Of a stretch of 64,000 nucleotides of DNA, positions 63,096 through 64,000 are shown piece by piece. This DNA is from Clarkia xantiana subsp. parviflora (Eukaryota; Streptophyta; Magnoliopsida; Myrtales; Onagraceae): contig JAPTYO010000008.1 of NCBI GenBank assembly GCA_036873135.1, positions 124,001 through 188,000 of the forward strand, read 5' to 3'. The notes beneath the pieces were generated by a model that saw only the letters and a list, made by a program, of their open reading frames with translations, did no database searches and was not told the origin of the DNA. Both the position numbers and the translations under genes were made by a program. Every line of letters begins with the position of its first letter. Within the stretch, counting starts at the first letter, position 1.

Positions 63096-64000
63096 AAAGA
63101 TTTACTCATTAAATATATGCCAATGGCAAAAATATATATATACTGATTTAATGATTGACGAAATAAATAAAGTGACAAAAATATTTTTAGCAAGGTAATT
63201 ATCTTGTAAATAACTATTATTATTAAAGTATATTATATTTGATTAAATTTATTTATTTTTTAATTTAACTTTGACTCTTCCAATAACAATATTAAGTGTG
63301 GAGAGATCTTCTTTTCAACTATGAATTACAGCAAGAATAAATTGAAGAATAATAGGGCGTAGCTACATACAGCTGAGGGGTTGCAACCGCAACCCCTTAC
63401 TATATGAAAAAATAAATGTTGCACCTCGCATTCAAAAATGAAAGTTGAGTAATATTAAATATGCATGTTATGTACACGTATATACTATTTAACTCATTAT
63501 ATTTAATTTATATATAGTTTATTTGTATAAGTGTATATCTAAGATTATATCTAACTATCTAAGTGAATATATATATATATATATATATATTCAATATCTA
63601 CAAAAGTATTACAAAAAAAATATGGAAATGATTGTCACAGAAATATGTATTTGAATCCGTTCATAATAAGTAGTTAGGTTTCAATTTCAAAGTATGAAAA
63701 CTCGTACTAGTAATTAGTTGTTTTAATTTTAAAATATTAGACTATATTTTATTAGTTTTTCATATGCTTTTTTTTGGCACGTATCTCATTTTTTAATTAA
63801 GTATTTGTACACAATATTTTTGAATTTTTTACCCATATAGCAACCTAAGAAAGTTAAATTATCAAAATGTGCCGAAAATTTAGCAAAATACCAAAATAAC
63901 CATACTGTTGTTGTTTGAAACAGAGCTCCACTCAAAAATAAAAAAATGGCGTCGTTGGCGCCCAACATCCATTTTTTTCTTTATGAAACTCATGTATTTA
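61811..64000. other. AT-rich intergenic DNA to the window end
   Basis: Very AT-rich sequence with (TA)n at 63042-63092 and 63569-63590. Open frames are low-complexity and match no family. No gene is seen. The final 100 bp becomes less AT-rich and may start another repeat. Confidence 0.5.
63042..63092. repeat. (TA)n microsatellite
   Basis: About 51 bp of TA dinucleotide repeat. Confidence 0.9.

Overview
This is nuclear DNA of a flowering plant, almost certainly a eudicot. The coding genes are intron-rich with GT-AG splice sites, their products are plant families (SCPL carboxypeptidase, R2R3-MYB, HIPP, NRT2, SnRK1 beta-3), and the intergenic DNA is very AT-rich, full of (TA)n tracts and packed with short non-autonomous transposons. 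The species cannot be named from the sequence. All gene models below were joined by hand from splice sites and reading-frame continuity.

Nine protein genes are supported. From left to right: a serine carboxypeptidase-like protein (7.1-9.9 kb, +, 7 exons); an alpha-L-fucosidase, FUC1 type (10.9-14.0 kb, -, 3 exons), convergent with it; an R2R3-MYB factor (20.2-22.5 kb, +, 3 exons); ribosomal protein eS28 (25.0-25.2 kb, -); a two-HMA-domain farnesylated metallochaperone-like HIPP (29.3-30.8 kb, +, 5 exons); a GTG/GPHR-type membrane protein (36.3-41.1 kb, -, 12 exons, 468 aa); an ABCF1/GCN20-type ABC-ATPase (43.0-45.8 kb, +, 5 exons, 598 aa); an NRT2 nitrate transporter (51.2-53.9 kb, -, 3 exons, 528 aa); and the SnRK1 beta-3 subunit (57.3-57.8 kb coding, -, with a long spliced leader). 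They are independent genes, not an operon or a biosynthetic cluster. HIPP, ABCF1 and NRT2 lying together resembles, from memory, the Arabidopsis block At5g60770-At5g60800.

The remaining sequence is dominated by small mobile elements. Several could be delimited exactly because their target-site duplications (TSDs) survive. Two families of almost fully palindromic elements have long terminal inverted repeats (TIRs) starting GGGTT(A/T). Most members carry clean 9-bp TSDs, which points to non-autonomous Mutator-like (MULE) foldback elements. One 831-bp member sits in the MYB intron, and an unrelated 286-bp GAG...CTC foldback sits in a carboxypeptidase intron. Other elements are a 429-bp hAT-like element with a perfect 8-bp TSD, hAT-like elements with TAGGG...CCCTA ends, a CACTA-like element apparently nested in a Helitron inside an NRT2 intron, and a 1-kb LTR element (TRIM-like) inserted into another repeat. 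There are also Helitron-like 3' ends and tRNA-headed SINE-like repeats. The right 4.7 kb (59.3-64 kb) and the left 7 kb contain no gene I can support.

I found no rRNA, functional tRNA, CRISPR, organellar insert or novel multigene system. The most unusual feature is the hairpin-forming MULE-like family, which repeatedly deposits G-box (CACGTG) motifs and lies inside transcribed introns.
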